Part shown: piece by piece, positions 24,461-32,187 of the stretch
Layout: each line of letters begins with the position of its first letter
Position numbering within the stretch: the stretch's first letter is position 1
Assembly (NCBI RefSeq): GCF_014529705.1
Contig: NZ_JAANIH010000071.1
Coordinates: 1 to 46,098, forward strand
From: Bradyrhizobium campsiandrae
Lineage (GTDB): Bacteria; Pseudomonadota; Alphaproteobacteria; Rhizobiales; Xanthobacteraceae
Direction: 5' to 3'
DNA length: 46,098 bases
Made by a program: the position numbers and the translations under genes
The notes under the pieces: model-generated
Database searches by the model: none
Told to the model about the DNA's origin: nothing
What the model saw: only the letters and a program-made list of their open reading frames with translations

Positions 24461-25226
24461 GCTGAACCTCGCGCTCGGCATCGATCGCCTCGTCGCGAAT
24501 CAATGACCAGATCTGGTTCTGCAGCGCCAGCAGCTTCTCGCGCGCCGCGACTTCGCCACGTTCAGCGCGGGTCATCGGCACCGCCACGAGCTCGCGGATG
24601 CGGCCGGGCCGCCGCGACAGCACCACGATGCGATCGGCAAGCCGGGCGGCTTCTTCGAGGTTATGGGTGACATAGACCGCACCCATGCCGCCATCGGCGA
24701 GCAGGCGGACGAAATCTTCCATCAACAGCTCGCGCGTCTGCGAATCCAACGCCGACAGCGGCTCGTCCATCAGCAGGATCGCAGGCCTCACCGCGAGCGC
24801 ACGCGAGATGCCGACGCGCTGGCGCATGCCGCCGGAGAGCTGCTTTGGATAGGTCTGGCGGAAATCGGTCAGTCCGGTCCGGCGCAGGGCATCCTCGACC
24901 AGCGCACGGCGCTCGGCGGCCGAGAGCTGCGTGTGCAGCAGCGGAAATTCGACGTTCTCCTCGACCGTCGCCCAGGGCAGCAGCGCAAAATCCTGGAACA
25001 CGAAGGTGAGCGGATTGAGACTGTCCGCCGGTGGCGCCCCGCGCAGCTCGGGCGCGCCTGATGTCGGCTGCAACAGCCCGCCGAGGATCGACAGCAGCGT
25101 GCTCTTGCCGCAGCCCGACGGACCGACGATCGCCACCACCTCGCCGGCGCCCACCGTGAAGGAGACATCGTCGAGCACGGCGAGATCGCCGAAGCGATGG
25201 GAGATGTGATTGGCGATCAGGTCCAT
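24453..25226 (-). CDS. ABC transporter ATP-binding protein (SsuB/TauB type)
   Basis: A 257-aa ATPase subunit at the cytoplasmic face. It has Walker A GPSGCGKST (35-43), the Q-loop in FVFQDFALLPW (about 76-86), signature LSGGMRQRV (130-138), Walker B LLMDEP (151-156), D-loop SALD, and the H-loop in VTHNLEEA. The downstream permease gene overlaps it. Upstream it is separated from the binding-protein gene by a 190-base gap filled by a palindromic repeat, so its expression may be lower than that of the binding protein. Confidence 0.93.
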   Translation of the reverse strand: MDLIANHISHRFGDLAVLDDVSFTVGAGEVVAIVGPSGCGKSTLLSILGGLLQPTSGAPELRGAPPADSLNPLTFVFQDFALLPWATVEENVEFPLLHTQLSAAERRALVEDALRRTGLTDFRQTYPKQLSGGMRQRVGISRALAVRPAILLMDEPLSALDSQTRELLMEDFVRLLADGGMGAVYVTHNLEEAARLADRIVVLSRRPGRIRELVAVPMTRAERGEVAAREKLLALQNQIWSLIRDEAIDAEREVQHA

Positions 25227-25250
25227 GGGCCGCGCTCTGTCCCTCTCACC

Positions 25251-25394
25251 CCGTCATCCTGACGCGCTCGACTTGCGGCTCGCCGCAAGTCGAGCCTCGA
25301 AGGATGCGCGGCCCGGATGCAGCTCGGCCGTACATCCTTCGAGGCTCGCAGCGCAGTGCCGATGCACTGCGCTACTCGCACCTCAGGATGACGG
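25251..25394. repeat. Intergenic palindromic repeat (CGTCATCCTGA family)
   Basis: The outer arms CCGTCATCCTGA (25251-25262) and TCAGGATGACGG (25383-25394) are a perfect 12-bp match. Inside are the hairpins GACTTGCGGCTCGCCGCAAG (from 25270) and GCGCAGTGCCGATGCACTGC (from 25350), and the pair CTCGAAGGATG / CATCCTTCGAG. It lies inside an operon, between the binding-protein and ATPase genes of an ABC importer. Confidence 0.88.
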
Positions 25395-25416
25395 ATCTGG
25401 AACGGCACGCGCAGCA

Positions 25417-26421
25417 TCAATCCGCCTTCACATAATCCTTGGCGATGATCGCCTCCGCATCATAGCCCTTGTCGGCAAAGCCCTGCTCCTGCAGCCATTT
25501 GATCTGGTTGTCGACGTTCTTCACGTCGAGCTTGCCGTCGGGATCGATATAGGCGCAATTGCCGACCACCTGCTCGAGCGGCAAATTGGTGTACTTGGCG
25601 ATGATCTCCAGCAGCGGCTTGGTCTGCTCGTTGATCGGAGCTTTGCCGTCTTTCATCGAAGCCAGAATCACGTCGTGATATTCGCGATCGGCTTTCGCGA
25701 GCACGGCGAGGAATTTCGTCACCAGCGCCTTGTTGGTCAGCGTCTTCGGTGAAGCAAACACCGCGCCCAGCTGCCAGGGCGTTTCATCTCCGACCCAGCC
25801 CAGAAACTTCGCAGCTCCGTCGTCCATCAGCTTGCGCGCGGTCGAGGCCGGCAGCAGTGCCGCATCGACGGTCTCGCCCTTCAGCGCCGCGGCTGCGTTG
25901 GACAATGACTGCAGCGGCACGATCTTCACGTCGGACAGCTTGAAGCCGTATTTGTCGGCGAGCAGGCCGAGCGAATAGTGGAAGGACGACCCGACCTGGG
26001 TCATCGCGATGCGCTTGCCGGCGAGGTCCTTCGGCGTCTTCAGGCCGGCCGCGTAGGCGTTGTTGCTGGCGAAATAGCCGATCAGGGGATAGCCTGATTT
26101 CTCGCGGCTCATGCCGCCGATCACCTTCAGCACACCCTTGCCGGCGAGATTGTAAAGGCCGGCGGTGAAGGCGGTGACGCCGAAATCGACGTCGCCCGAG
26201 GTGGTGGCCACCGCGATCGGCTGCGCCGCGTCGAAGAATTTCAGCTCGACGTCGAGCCCGGCTTCGCGGAAATAGCCCTTGTCCTGGGCGATGAAGACCG
26301 GCGCGGAGGACGACAGGCGGAGCACGCCGACCCTGGCCTTCAGCGCGTCCTCGGCCCGCGCCGTGCCCATCGCCGTGATCGCCACCAGGCCCGCGAGCGC
26401 GAGCCGCACCATCCCGATCAT
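25417..26421 (-). CDS. ABC transporter substrate-binding protein, NMT1/SsuA-like
   Basis: A 334-aa periplasmic binding protein. A signal peptide is visible (MIGMVRLALAGLVAITAMG, cleavage probably after ARA at about residue 23). The mature part starts with strands like other NMT1-family proteins (VGVLRLSSSAPVFIAQDKGYF, in parts), and then KTPKDLAGKRIAMTQVGSS. The start at 26421 is supported by GGAGG seven bases upstream. The gene begins 34 bases after the FAD oxidoreductase stop, so the importer genes and the oxidoreductase form one unit. The ligand is not evident. Confidence 0.87.
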   Translation of the reverse strand: MIGMVRLALAGLVAITAMGTARAEDALKARVGVLRLSSSAPVFIAQDKGYFREAGLDVELKFFDAAQPIAVATTSGDVDFGVTAFTAGLYNLAGKGVLKVIGGMSREKSGYPLIGYFASNNAYAAGLKTPKDLAGKRIAMTQVGSSFHYSLGLLADKYGFKLSDVKIVPLQSLSNAAAALKGETVDAALLPASTARKLMDDGAAKFLGWVGDETPWQLGAVFASPKTLTNKALVTKFLAVLAKADREYHDVILASMKDGKAPINEQTKPLLEIIAKYTNLPLEQVVGNCAYIDPDGKLDVKNVDNQIKWLQEQGFADKGYDAEAIIAKDYVKAD

Positions 26422-26455
26422 CCCGTTTCCTCCGCCGTCGTTCTGTTGCAGCCCG

Positions 26456-27820
26456 TTACAGCCCTTCCGGCACCGGCTGACCCCGGCCAATGAAGGCGCC
26501 CTGTTGTTTCAACGTTTCCTGCAATTTTTCAACGGGGATGTCACGCGGGATCCGGTTTCCGGAGAGCGCCAGGGCCGCGGCGGAACCAGCCGCCTCCCCC
26601 ATCACGAAACAGGCACCGGAGACCCGCGCCGCCGACTGGCCCTCATGGGTCATCGAGGCGCAACGGCCGGCGACCAGCAGATTGTCGAGGCCTTCAGGCA
26701 CCAGCATCCGGTAAGGCAGCTCGTTGTAGCCGCGCGATTCAGGGATCGGTGGGAAGGTAAAGACGACATCGCCAGGCACATGGGCCTCGATCGGCCATCC
26801 GTTGACGCCAATGGAATCCTCGAACGAGGCGCAGCCGAGCACGTCTTCGCCGCTGAGCTGATAACCGCCCCTGATGCGGCGGGTCTCGCGGATACCAAGC
26901 TGCGGCGGCAGGTCGACGATGTAGGATTTTTCAAAGCCCGGCACGGTGCGGAGAAATTCGAAGGCGGCGAGCGCCTGCTTTCGGCCCTCGATCTCGCCGC
27001 GGGTGAGATCATCAGGCTCGACGCCGTTGATGGCATGGCCGTCTTCGCGCGCGACTTGGGTAAAATTCACCCGCCACTCGATGCCGGATTTTTGCGGCCG
27101 CACGATGGCGCTCTTGCGCGGGAATGTGTGGGTGCCGGCCGCCAAGGCCTGCTCCATCAATTGCGGAATGGTGCGCCAAGCATCGCCCGCTCTCGCCGGA
27201 TCGATGCCGTTGAGACGCAGCATCATCGACGGATAGAGCGGATGGCCATGTTCGTCGCCGACGTCGAACGGCGCACCTGCCCACACGGCAAGATCGCCAT
27301 CGCCGGAGCAATCGATGAAGATTTCAGCGCGCACCGCCTGCCGGCCGGCCTTGGTCTCGACCAGCAGCGCGTCGATGCGGCTGTTATCGCCCATCACCAC
27401 GCCGGCGCCGAGCGCGTGGAAGAGGATGTGCACCTTGTGGCTCGCGAGCAATTGATCGGCCGCGATCTTGTAGGCCGCGGTGTCGTAGGCCTGGGCAAAC
27501 ACCTTGCCGAGGATCAGATGCGGCGTGTTCAGGCCGTTCAGGCGATCGATCCGCGCCAGCAGTTCGGATGCCAGGCCCTGCACGAGCCGATGGTGCTGGC
27601 CATGGACATTGCCATGCAAGCCGCAAAGATTGGTGACGCCGGCCGCAGTGCCCATGCCACCGAGAAAGCCGTAGCGCTCGATCAACAACGTCTTGCGACC
27701 CGCACGCGCGGCCGAGGCCGCCGCGACGATGCCAGCCGGGCCGCCGCCGAGCACGACGACTTCATATTCGCCGTAGAGTGGCACTTGTCGTGCTGGTTCA
27801 TTGATCGTCGTGGCCCGCAT
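26456..27820 (-). CDS. FAD-dependent oxidoreductase (FAD_oxidored family)
   Basis: A 454-aa flavoprotein. The N-terminal Rossmann motif is VVVLGGGPAGIVAAASAARAG (in parts, about 21-41), followed by LLIERYGFLGGMGTAAGV, typical of PF12831. A central FIDCSGDGDLAVWAG and a C-terminal NLLVAGRCASMTHEGQSAARV (in parts) complete the FAD site. Members are often annotated as possible xanthan lyases or fumarate-reductase-like enzymes, but few have known substrates. It leads the operon for an SsuABC-type importer and is divergent from a LysR gene, so it probably oxidises the imported compound (inference). Confidence 0.85.
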   Translation of the reverse strand: MRATTINEPARQVPLYGEYEVVVLGGGPAGIVAAASAARAGRKTLLIERYGFLGGMGTAAGVTNLCGLHGNVHGQHHRLVQGLASELLARIDRLNGLNTPHLILGKVFAQAYDTAAYKIAADQLLASHKVHILFHALGAGVVMGDNSRIDALLVETKAGRQAVRAEIFIDCSGDGDLAVWAGAPFDVGDEHGHPLYPSMMLRLNGIDPARAGDAWRTIPQLMEQALAAGTHTFPRKSAIVRPQKSGIEWRVNFTQVAREDGHAINGVEPDDLTRGEIEGRKQALAAFEFLRTVPGFEKSYIVDLPPQLGIRETRRIRGGYQLSGEDVLGCASFEDSIGVNGWPIEAHVPGDVVFTFPPIPESRGYNELPYRMLVPEGLDNLLVAGRCASMTHEGQSAARVSGACFVMGEAAGSAAALALSGNRIPRDIPVEKLQETLKQQGAFIGRGQPVPEGL

Positions 27821-27931
27821 GGCGCGTCCCTTCCCGGAATTGCTTTGTTGGTGGCGACTATGAGATAGCGCGAGGCAGGCTACAATCCACCAACATATGC
27901 GATCAGCTTTCTCGAATCGCGAAAGGTCGAC

Positions 27932-28816
27932 ATGGACATCCTGGTGAACCTTCAGGCGTTTCTCGCCACCGCGGACGCATCAGGCTTTTCCGCCGCCGCG
28001 CGAAAACTCGGCGTCTCGACCTCGGTCGTGGCCAAGCGCGTCACGCAACTGGAAACACGGATCGGGACAGCGCTGTTTCATCGTTCGACCCGGCAATTGC
28101 GGCTCACCGACGCCGGGCAGCGCTATGTGCATCGCGCCCGCGGGGTCGTCACCGACGCCACCGATCTGCTCTCGCGCATGGGCGAGAAGGGCCACGACCT
28201 CGTCGATCACTTGCGCATCAAGGCGCCGACCTCACTGACGGTTGCGCGGCTCGCCGATGCCTTCAGCGCCTTCCAGACCCAGAACCCGCGAGTGAAGCTC
28301 GAGATCGTGCTGATCGACCGCCCGGTCGATCCCGTCACCGAAGGCTTCGACATCGCCATCGGCGCCTTCCCGCACTCCTTTGGCGGCGTGGTCGACGAGC
28401 CGCTCTGCCTGTTGAAGCGGCTGCTCTGCGCCTCGCCCTCCTATCTGAAGAAGCACGGCACGCCAAAGCACCCGCGCGACCTCGTCGAGCATCGTTGCCT
28501 CAGCTTCATGCCGACCGGCCCCGAATGGATCTTTGACGGGCCGCGCGGCCGCATCAGCATCCAGGTCAGCCCGCTGCTCTCCTCCAACGAAGGGCACGTG
28601 CTGGCGCGCAGCGCGATCGCCGGCAATGGCATCGCGCTGATCTCGCATTATCTCGTGGCAAACGCCTTGCGCGACGGCACGCTGAAACCCGTGCTCCCAG
28701 ACTTTCCGATTCCGGAATTGTGGGTGAAGGCCGCGGTCCCGGAGCGGCGGCGCAACGCCGCCGCGGTGCAGGCGCTGCTGAGTTTGCTGAAAACGTCGCT
28801 CGCGCCGTCGCTTTAA
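27932..28816 (+). CDS. LysR family transcriptional regulator
   Basis: A 294-aa LysR-type regulator. The N-terminal winged helix-turn-helix (about 1-60) contains GFSAAARKLGVSTSVVAKRVTQLE and LFHRSTRQLRLTDAG. A periplasmic-binding-like effector domain follows (about 90-290). It starts 111 bases from the divergent FAD oxidoreductase gene, the classic arrangement for a LysR protein controlling the neighbouring operon, here the oxidoreductase and ABC importer. The effector is unknown. It is convergent with the crotonase gene, 13 bases away. Confidence 0.92.
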   Translation: MDILVNLQAFLATADASGFSAAARKLGVSTSVVAKRVTQLETRIGTALFHRSTRQLRLTDAGQRYVHRARGVVTDATDLLSRMGEKGHDLVDHLRIKAPTSLTVARLADAFSAFQTQNPRVKLEIVLIDRPVDPVTEGFDIAIGAFPHSFGGVVDEPLCLLKRLLCASPSYLKKHGTPKHPRDLVEHRCLSFMPTGPEWIFDGPRGRISIQVSPLLSSNEGHVLARSAIAGNGIALISHYLVANALRDGTLKPVLPDFPIPELWVKAAVPERRRNAAAVQALLSLLKTSLAPSL

Positions 28817-28829
28817 ATGCTGCCGACGC

Positions 28830-29633
28830 TCAGCCCTTCGCGCCGCCCCACTTCGCCGCCCGCTTCTCCGCGAATGACGCCAGCCCCTCCGCCGCTTCCG
28901 CGCTCTGGCGCTTGAGCGAATGCAGCTCAACCAGCCGCGTGTAGGCCGCGTCGTCCACCGCCATTCCGCCGAACGAGCTTTCCAGCGCCAGCCGCTTGGT
29001 CTCGGCCATCGCCTCCGGGCCGTTGGCGAGCAGTTGCTCGACCACCTTGGCGCCCGCGGCCTCCAACTCGGCGAGCGGCACCACCTCGTGAACGAGGCCG
29101 ATGCGGCGGGCGTCCTCGGCGCCAAAACGTTCGCCTGTGAGCGCGTAACGGCGGACTTGCCGGACACCAATGGCGTCGCAAAGCTGCGGGATGATGATCG
29201 CGGCCGTCAGGCCCCAGCGCACCTCGGTGATGGAGAACAGGGCGTTGTCGGCGGCGATCACGACATCGCAGGCCGAAATCACGCCGGTGCCGCCACCAAA
29301 ACAGCCGCCCTGCACTAGAGCGACCGTCGGGATCGGCAAGGTGTTGAGCCGCTGCACGGCCTCGAACGTGGCGCGGGACGCCGCTTCGTTGGCCTCGAGC
29401 GATTGCGGCCGCACGCCGTTGATCCATTTGAGGTCGGCGCCGGCCTGGAAATGCCTGCCATTGCCCTTGAGCACGACGACGCGAAGGTTGGGCTTCTCGC
29501 CCAACGCGTCCATGGCTGCGAGCACGCCCGATATCAAGGCGCCGTCATAGGCGTTGTTCACCTCCGGCCGGTTCAACGCGACGGTCGCAACCCCACGCTC
29601 ATCAAGGCTCCACAGGACAGGGCTGGCAGTCAT
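28830..29633 (-). CDS. Enoyl-CoA hydratase/isomerase family protein, methylglutaconyl-CoA hydratase-like
   Basis: A 267-aa cytosolic crotonase-fold enzyme. The oxyanion-hole segments are HFQAGADLKWI (about 61-71) and GGCFGGGTGV. The first of the two catalytic glutamates of classical enoyl-CoA hydratase is replaced by glycine in GGGTGV. The second is kept in SITEVRWG. That pattern, and the ADLKWI wording, is closest to bacterial methylglutaconyl-CoA hydratases of leucine degradation. No other leucine-degradation genes are close by, so the substrate is unproven. Confidence 0.82.
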   Translation of the reverse strand: MTASPVLWSLDERGVATVALNRPEVNNAYDGALISGVLAAMDALGEKPNLRVVVLKGNGRHFQAGADLKWINGVRPQSLEANEAASRATFEAVQRLNTLPIPTVALVQGGCFGGGTGVISACDVVIAADNALFSITEVRWGLTAAIIIPQLCDAIGVRQVRRYALTGERFGAEDARRIGLVHEVVPLAELEAAGAKVVEQLLANGPEAMAETKRLALESSFGGMAVDDAAYTRLVELHSLKRQSAEAAEGLASFAEKRAAKWGGAKG

Positions 29634-29789
29634 CGGCGATCCTCCGCTCGTTCGTTTACCGCGGACTATGGCCGAGGCAACGCATCCCGATCCATATCTT
29701 TCCAGCGTAGGGCGGCCGCGCCCATCGCATGGCGGCTTGTGTCATGCTCCAATTGGGCGGCATCTCAGGGATCAGGGACGAGACATCAT

Positions 29790-30764
29790 ATGCGCATCTG
29801 CATTTTCGGCGCGGGCGCCGTCGGCAGCCATATCGCGGTACGACTGGCACGCGCCGGTCATGACGTCTCGTGCGTGATGCGGGGCGCGCATCTCGAGGCC
29901 GTGCGCGCCAATGGCCTCAAGCTGCGCGTCGGCGATTCCGAGGTCTCGGCCAAGGTGAACGCCTCGGGCGATCCGGCCCAGCTCGGCCCGCAGGACGTGG
30001 TGATCTCGACGCTGAAAGCCACGGCGCTCACTGGCCTCGTCTCCAGCATCAAGCCGCTGCTGCAAGACGATACCGCCATCGTCTTTGCCCAGAACGGCAT
30101 TCCCTGGTGGTACGGTATCGGCCTGCCGCCGCGGCATCCGGCGCCGCCGGACATTTCCTTCCTGGATCCCGGCGGCCGCCTGCGCGCCTGCATCCCGAAG
30201 GAGCGGATCATCGGCGGGGTGATCTTCTCCTCCAACGAGGTGACCGCACCCGGCGTGGTGCAGAACCTGACGCCGGACCGCAACCGCCTCTTGATCGGCG
30301 AGTGCGACGATCGCAATTGCGAGCGGATCACGAGGCTTCGCAACGTCCTCAACGATGCGCGGCTGGACTCACCGCCGGTGGCCGAGATTCGCGAGGCGAT
30401 CTGGTCAAAGCTGCTGACCAACATGTCGCTGTCGGTGCTGTGCCTGCTCACGGGCCAGACCGCGCGCGGCGTGCGCGACGATCCCGCCTTTGCCGAGGTC
30501 ATCCCGCGCATGCTGAACGAGGCCAACGACATCGCCCAGCACTTCATCCCCGAGGTCAAGCGGGTGACGCGGAGTGGACCTGCGCCCAATCACAAGCCCT
30601 CGCTGCTGCAGGATTACGAGCTTGGTCGTTCCATGGAGATCGACGTGCTGGTGAGGGCCCCCGCCGCCTTCGCCCGTGCCGCCGACCTGTCGACGCCGAC
30701 GCTCGACTTGATCGCCGCGCTCGCGATCCAGAAGGCGCGCGACAAGGGGCTGTACTCGGCTTAA
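29790..30764 (+). CDS. Ketopantoate reductase family protein
   Basis: A 324-aa NADP-dependent reductase of the PanE/ApbA fold. It has the N-terminal nucleotide motif ICIFGAGAVGSHIA (3-16), a conserved QNGIPWWY segment, and the C-terminal helical domain with WSKLLTNMSLSVLC and KPSLLQDYELGRSMEID (lysine and glutamate region). The ATG at 29790 begins the Rossmann strand. It could be 2-dehydropantoate 2-reductase, but a paralogue lies at 43785-44789 and no pan genes are adjacent, so it may reduce a different 2-oxo acid. It is convergent with the hydrolase gene, three bases apart. Confidence 0.85.
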   Translation: MRICIFGAGAVGSHIAVRLARAGHDVSCVMRGAHLEAVRANGLKLRVGDSEVSAKVNASGDPAQLGPQDVVISTLKATALTGLVSSIKPLLQDDTAIVFAQNGIPWWYGIGLPPRHPAPPDISFLDPGGRLRACIPKERIIGGVIFSSNEVTAPGVVQNLTPDRNRLLIGECDDRNCERITRLRNVLNDARLDSPPVAEIREAIWSKLLTNMSLSVLCLLTGQTARGVRDDPAFAEVIPRMLNEANDIAQHFIPEVKRVTRSGPAPNHKPSLLQDYELGRSMEIDVLVRAPAAFARAADLSTPTLDLIAALAIQKARDKGLYSA

Positions 30765-30767
30765 GTC

Positions 30768-31445
30768 TCAGGCGAGCCGGTCGATCCAGGCCGCCAGCGT
30801 ATCGAGCACCTCGGCAAGCGCCCCCTCGTTGGTGCGGCCGGACTTCTTCAGCACCGCGAAGGAGTGATCGCCGCCTTCGATCTCATGCAGCATCGCCCTG
30901 GGGCCGAGCGCAGCAATCACGGGCCTGAGAAGACCGAGATCGGCTAGCCCGTCGCGTGTGCCTTGCAGGAACAGCATGGGGATCTCGACGCCGGCGAGAT
31001 GCTCTGCGCGTTCCGTCGACGGCTTCTTGTCGGCGTGGAGGGGAAAGCCGAGGAAGGCGAGCCCTTTGACGCCAGGCAATGGTGTCTTCGACTGCGCCTG
31101 CGAGGTCATGCGACCGCCGAACGATTTTCCGCCGGCGACGAGCTTCAATCCCGGACATAGCCGCGCAGCCTCCTCCACCGCGGCGCGGATGGTGGCATGC
31201 GCGACGGCCGGCTGGTCGGGACGACCTTGCTTGTTCTCCGTGTAGGGAAAATTGAAGCGGAGCGTCGCGATGCCGCGCTCGGCGAGGCCCACCGCAATCT
31301 TCTCCATCGACGCATGCCGCATGTCGGTGCCGGCGCCGTGTGCCAGCACGTAGCAGGCGCGCGCATTGTCCGGCTGCATCAGGATCGCCGAGACCGTGCC
31401 GATACGTCCGATGTCGAGCTTGAGCTCTGTCGCCTTGGCCGTCAT
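30768..31445 (-). CDS. Alpha/beta hydrolase, Tex30/KANL3-like family
   Basis: A 225-aa cytosolic alpha/beta-hydrolase. It has YVLAHGAGTDM (oxyanion region, 32-42), the nucleophile motif GGKSFGGRM (about 106-114, serine at its centre), an acid in LQGTRDGLAD, and the histidine in EGGDHSFAV. The GxSFGGR elbow is characteristic of the Tex30/KANL3-like group, whose bacterial substrates are not established. It is 25 bases downstream of the TetR gene on the same strand, probably in one operon. Confidence 0.83.
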   Translation of the reverse strand: MTAKATELKLDIGRIGTVSAILMQPDNARACYVLAHGAGTDMRHASMEKIAVGLAERGIATLRFNFPYTENKQGRPDQPAVAHATIRAAVEEAARLCPGLKLVAGGKSFGGRMTSQAQSKTPLPGVKGLAFLGFPLHADKKPSTERAEHLAGVEIPMLFLQGTRDGLADLGLLRPVIAALGPRAMLHEIEGGDHSFAVLKKSGRTNEGALAEVLDTLAAWIDRLA

Positions 31446-31470
31446 GACGCGTTCTACCCTCGATCTGGAC

Positions 31471-32112
31471 TCAGCGGGGCCAGAGATAATTCAGGACATG
31501 GTTGAGTGTCGTCATGATCTCACGGTATCCGGCCTCGCTCTTCACTGAACCGAATTTGTCTTCGAGGGCCAGCTTGGCAAAACCGTGAACGGTGGACCAG
31601 GCGGCCGCGGCGGCGGTCTTCGCCTGTCTCGGCGTCCCGCCGACAAGATCGGCGATGATGATCTCGAACTCGTGCCCGGCCGCCCTGCTCGCCTGCTTGA
31701 GACGCGGATCGTCGGCGACGAGGCGCTTGTTGGCAAACATCATCTGGAAGCGGCCGGGATGCTTCAGCGCGAATTCGACATAGGCGAGGCCCTGAGCGTG
31801 GAGTTTTTCACGCGCATCTCGCTTGCGGGACGCAGCATCGCGTAATGCGCCGGCGAGCGCCTCATAGCCGCGGATCGCCACCTCGGTCAAAAGGCCCTGC
31901 GCATTGCCGAAATGATGCGACGGCGCGGCCGGGGACACGCCGGCGCGGCGGGCAGCTTCGCGCAGCGTGAACCCCTCGGCGCCGTGCTCGGCAAGAATGG
32001 CCTCGCTGGCGACGATCAGAGCCTCCTGAAGTTCGCCATGATGATAGCCGGCTTCCGGCTTCGGAACCTTTCGGCTTGGCTTGGCGCGCGCGGGCGCGAT
32101 CGGTTTCGTCAT
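31471..32112 (-). CDS. TetR/AcrR family transcriptional regulator
   Basis: A 213-aa regulator. The basic N-terminal extension (about 1-22) precedes the TetR helix-turn-helix (about 28-75, with GFTLREAARRAGVSPAAPSHHFG, in parts). The C-terminal ligand domain contains AYVEFALKHPGRFQMMF, as in the TetR_C_13/WHG-type group. Its start is 76 bases from the divergent SDR gene. Two near-identical 19-base elements in that gap (32120-32138 and 32151-32169) are probable binding sites, so it likely represses itself and the SDR gene. Confidence 0.9.
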   Translation of the reverse strand: MTKPIAPARAKPSRKVPKPEAGYHHGELQEALIVASEAILAEHGAEGFTLREAARRAGVSPAAPSHHFGNAQGLLTEVAIRGYEALAGALRDAASRKRDAREKLHAQGLAYVEFALKHPGRFQMMFANKRLVADDPRLKQASRAAGHEFEIIIADLVGGTPRQAKTAAAAAWSTVHGFAKLALEDKFGSVKSEAGYREIMTTLNHVLNYLWPR

Positions 32113-32119
32113 GCGTAAC

Positions 32120-32138
32120 TTGACACTGTTCAGATTGA
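32120..32138. promoter_or_regulatory. TetR-type operator copy 1 with -35 element
   Basis: TTGACACTGTTCAGATTGA, matching 32151-32169 at 15 or 16 of 19 positions, 31 bases apart (three helical turns, same DNA face). TTGACA here is a perfect -35. With a 17-base spacer the -10 would be TATCTA (32143-32148), giving a promoter for the SDR gene. The core ACACTGT is close to a palindrome. Confidence 0.62.
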
Positions 32139-32150
32139 GGACTATCTATC

Positions 32151-32169
32151 TTAACACTGTTTAGATCGA
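32151..32169. promoter_or_regulatory. TetR-type operator copy 2
   Basis: TTAACACTGTTTAGATCGA, the second copy of the element at 32120. The core AACACTGTT is a perfect palindrome around one central base. It overlaps the expected transcription start of the SDR gene. Confidence 0.62.
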
Positions 32170-32187
32170 CCGGCCGGGGAGTTCGAA

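Noticed and set aside
114..25394. CRISPR array from the repeated palindromes
   Set aside because: The elements are inverted and dispersed, with no regular repeat-spacer layout and no cas genes.
26279..27868. Open frame of about 530 codons antisense to the FAD oxidoreductase
   Set aside because: It spans two genes on the other strand, has no family signature, and the sense protein has clear FAD motifs.
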